The position numbers were made by a program, and so were the translations under genes. A DNA stretch of 64,000 nucleotides from Proales similis (taxonomy: Eukaryota; Rotifera; Eurotatoria; Ploima; Proalidae): contig JAGVRJ010000015.1 in NCBI GenBank assembly GCA_019059635.1, positions 124,001 through 188,000 on the forward strand. The letters run 5' to 3'. Shown here in pieces: positions 62,767 through 64,000 of the stretch (positions are counted from its first letter, which is position 1; each line of letters begins with the position of its first letter). A model generated the notes under the pieces. The model did no database searches. It had not been told where the DNA came from and saw only the letters and a program-made list of their open reading frames with translations.

Positions 62767-64000
62767 ATGAATTCTTCATCATCATCATCATCGAGCTTTG
62801 AGAACACGAGCCTGGCTCGGCTCACAAACGGAACTGAAGAGGGCGGGTCAAGTCCGCCGAGCGTGTTCAACATACTCGTCTACACGGGCTACGCGAGCAC
62901 GCTTGTGTTCGGCGTGCTCGGCAATTTGATGGTCATTTACGTGCTTCTCTGCTCGATGGGCATAGAACGGCGCAATTTGGACGCGCCGCCCGAGAGTCGA
63001 CTGATGGCGGGCACTTCGCGCGCTGCGGCACGAGATGCTCCGACCGAGCTGTTCACCGCCACGCAGCGTTCGTTTATGAGACAGCGTGGCGCGATGGCGC
63101 GAATCCGCAAGCTCTACTACGAGCGGCTGTCGATCACCAACCTGTACCTGGTGAACTTGGCGGTCAGCGACCTGCTCTACGTCCTGCTCATTCCCATTCT
63201 GATTACCACGATGAATGTGAACAAATGGGTGTTTGGGCCGCTAGTCTGCAAGCTGTTCTTCACGCTCAGCTATTTGTGTCAGTTCTCGTCCGTGTTCATT
63301 CTGGTCGTGCTGTCTGTCGATCGCTACTTGTCCATAAAGTATCCGACCCAGCTGAACAAGTTCAGGAGCCACGGCAAAGCCAGGATGGTGATCGCACTCA
63401 CCTGGCTCCTGTCCGCCCTCTTCACTCTGCCGGTTAGTGTCTACACTCGACAGGACAGGACCGCGTGTCACATATCGTGGCCCGAGACAGTCGAGACTCT
63501 CCAGCTCTTCTCTGTCTATTCGAGTCTGTTCTGCTACTTTGTGCCGGTCGCCATCATAATCGTGTTGTACACGAAAATTCTGCTCCGCTTGCGCGAGCTC
63601 AATCAGAACAGCCGCCTGAGCTCGGTGTCCGAGCGCCGACGCAAGTCGCATCGCAAAATCACCAAAATGGTGCTGATGATCATCATCTGCTACCTGGTCT
63701 GCTGGTCGCCCTACTGGCTCACGCAGATATTCTTCCTTGTCTACCACATGCTCGGACGCGAGTTCAGCCAGCTGCTGCTCATACTGGCCCACTTGTCGCA
63801 AATGGTCGCCTACATGAACTCGGCACTCAATCCATTCATCTACTCGTACATGAGCGAGGCGTTCAAGACCGACTTTAAGCTGGTGATCAACTCGACCGAC
63901 TGTGGCAAGAAGTGCGTCTCGACCGCCTGCTGTCGAGCAATAAAGTCCAGCAACAGCAGCAGCGCTAACGAGCTCGACGAGCAGTTCGTCACTGCTCCCA
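62767..64000 (+). CDS. Peptide GPCR (somatostatin/allatostatin C/opioid-like), cut by the right edge
   Basis: The open frame runs from the ATG at 62767 to the window end without a stop (411 codons seen). Features: poly-Ser N-terminus with glycosylation sites (NTS, NGT), TM1 LVFGVLGNLMVIYVLL (GN), TM2 LVNLAVSDLLYVLLIP, TM3 Cys in WVFGPLVCKLFF, LSVDRYLSIKYP (DRY), VCWSPYW in TM6, NSALNPFIYSYMSEAFKTDF in TM7 and helix 8, then a cysteine cluster for palmitoylation (CGKKCVSTACC). The set is typical of the somatostatin / allatostatin C / opioid / galanin branch. ICL1 is abnormally long (about 55 extra residues between TM1 and TM2). Single exon as far as seen. Confidence 0.9.
   Translation, partial: MNSSSSSSSSFENTSLARLTNGTEEGGSSPPSVFNILVYTGYASTLVFGVLGNLMVIYVLLCSMGIERRNLDAPPESRLMAGTSRAAARDAPTELFTATQRSFMRQRGAMARIRKLYYERLSITNLYLVNLAVSDLLYVLLIPILITTMNVNKWVFGPLVCKLFFTLSYLCQFSSVFILVVLSVDRYLSIKYPTQLNKFRSHGKARMVIALTWLLSALFTLPVSVYTRQDRTACHISWPETVETLQLFSVYSSLFCYFVPVAIIIVLYTKILLRLRELNQNSRLSSVSERRRKSHRKITKMVLMIIICYLVCWSPYWLTQIFFLVYHMLGREFSQLLLILAHLSQMVAYMNSALNPFIYSYMSEAFKTDFKLVINSTDCGKKCVSTACCRAIKSSNSSSANELDEQFVTAP

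Overview
This is nuclear DNA from a small invertebrate animal with a very compact genome. About 33 protein genes and one tRNA fit in 64 kb. Most introns are about 45-80 bp with GT-AG ends, many genes have no introns, and I see no recognisable transposon. Metazoan markers include clathrin light chain, WAPL, TEX2, mitochondrial MnSOD, DEG/ENaC channels and rhodopsin-like GPCRs. A small heat shock protein with two alpha-crystallin domains is best known from flatworms, so a spiralian is plausible. The sequence alone does not settle the phylum.

Layout. At 1-228 (-) an open frame may be an exon of a gene cut by the window edge. Positions 550-5543 hold three DEG/ENaC channel genes (+, +, -). Next come the double-ACD heat shock gene with a heat shock element (6080-6934), clathrin light chain (7439-8383), a five-exon DUF547 protein (8725-9870) and a fourth DEG/ENaC gene (10274-11731). 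Positions 12002-18653 (-) hold a papain-type protease with a very long Ser/Thr and Arg/Glu insert, then a 13-exon type I membrane protein with PAN-like modules.

Positions 18853-29883 (-) are a tandem array of seven intronless GPCRs. Three of them share a nearly identical core, as expected from recent duplication and gene conversion. Positions 30297-38095 (-) hold three melatonin/Tre1-moody-like GPCRs with matching intron positions, with a fifth DEG/ENaC gene among them. A peptide-receptor-like GPCR follows (38657-39928), then a 2.7 kb gene desert.

The right third holds a 12-exon phospholipase B-like lipase, WAPL, a secreted helical protein, a secreted LamG protein with an 80-bp duplication over its start, a sixth DEG/ENaC gene, an ankyrin protein, tRNA-Ser(TGA), MnSOD, an unknown 172-aa protein, TEX2, an orphan 7TM protein and, at the right edge, a truncated peptide GPCR.

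The main theme is excitability and signalling. Six DEG/ENaC channels and 13 receptor-like 7TM genes share the window, many as local duplicates, among single-copy housekeeping genes. Exon boundaries were read by eye from splice signals and reading-frame continuity. Every multi-exon gene reconstructed this way gives an uninterrupted frame whose length is a multiple of three.
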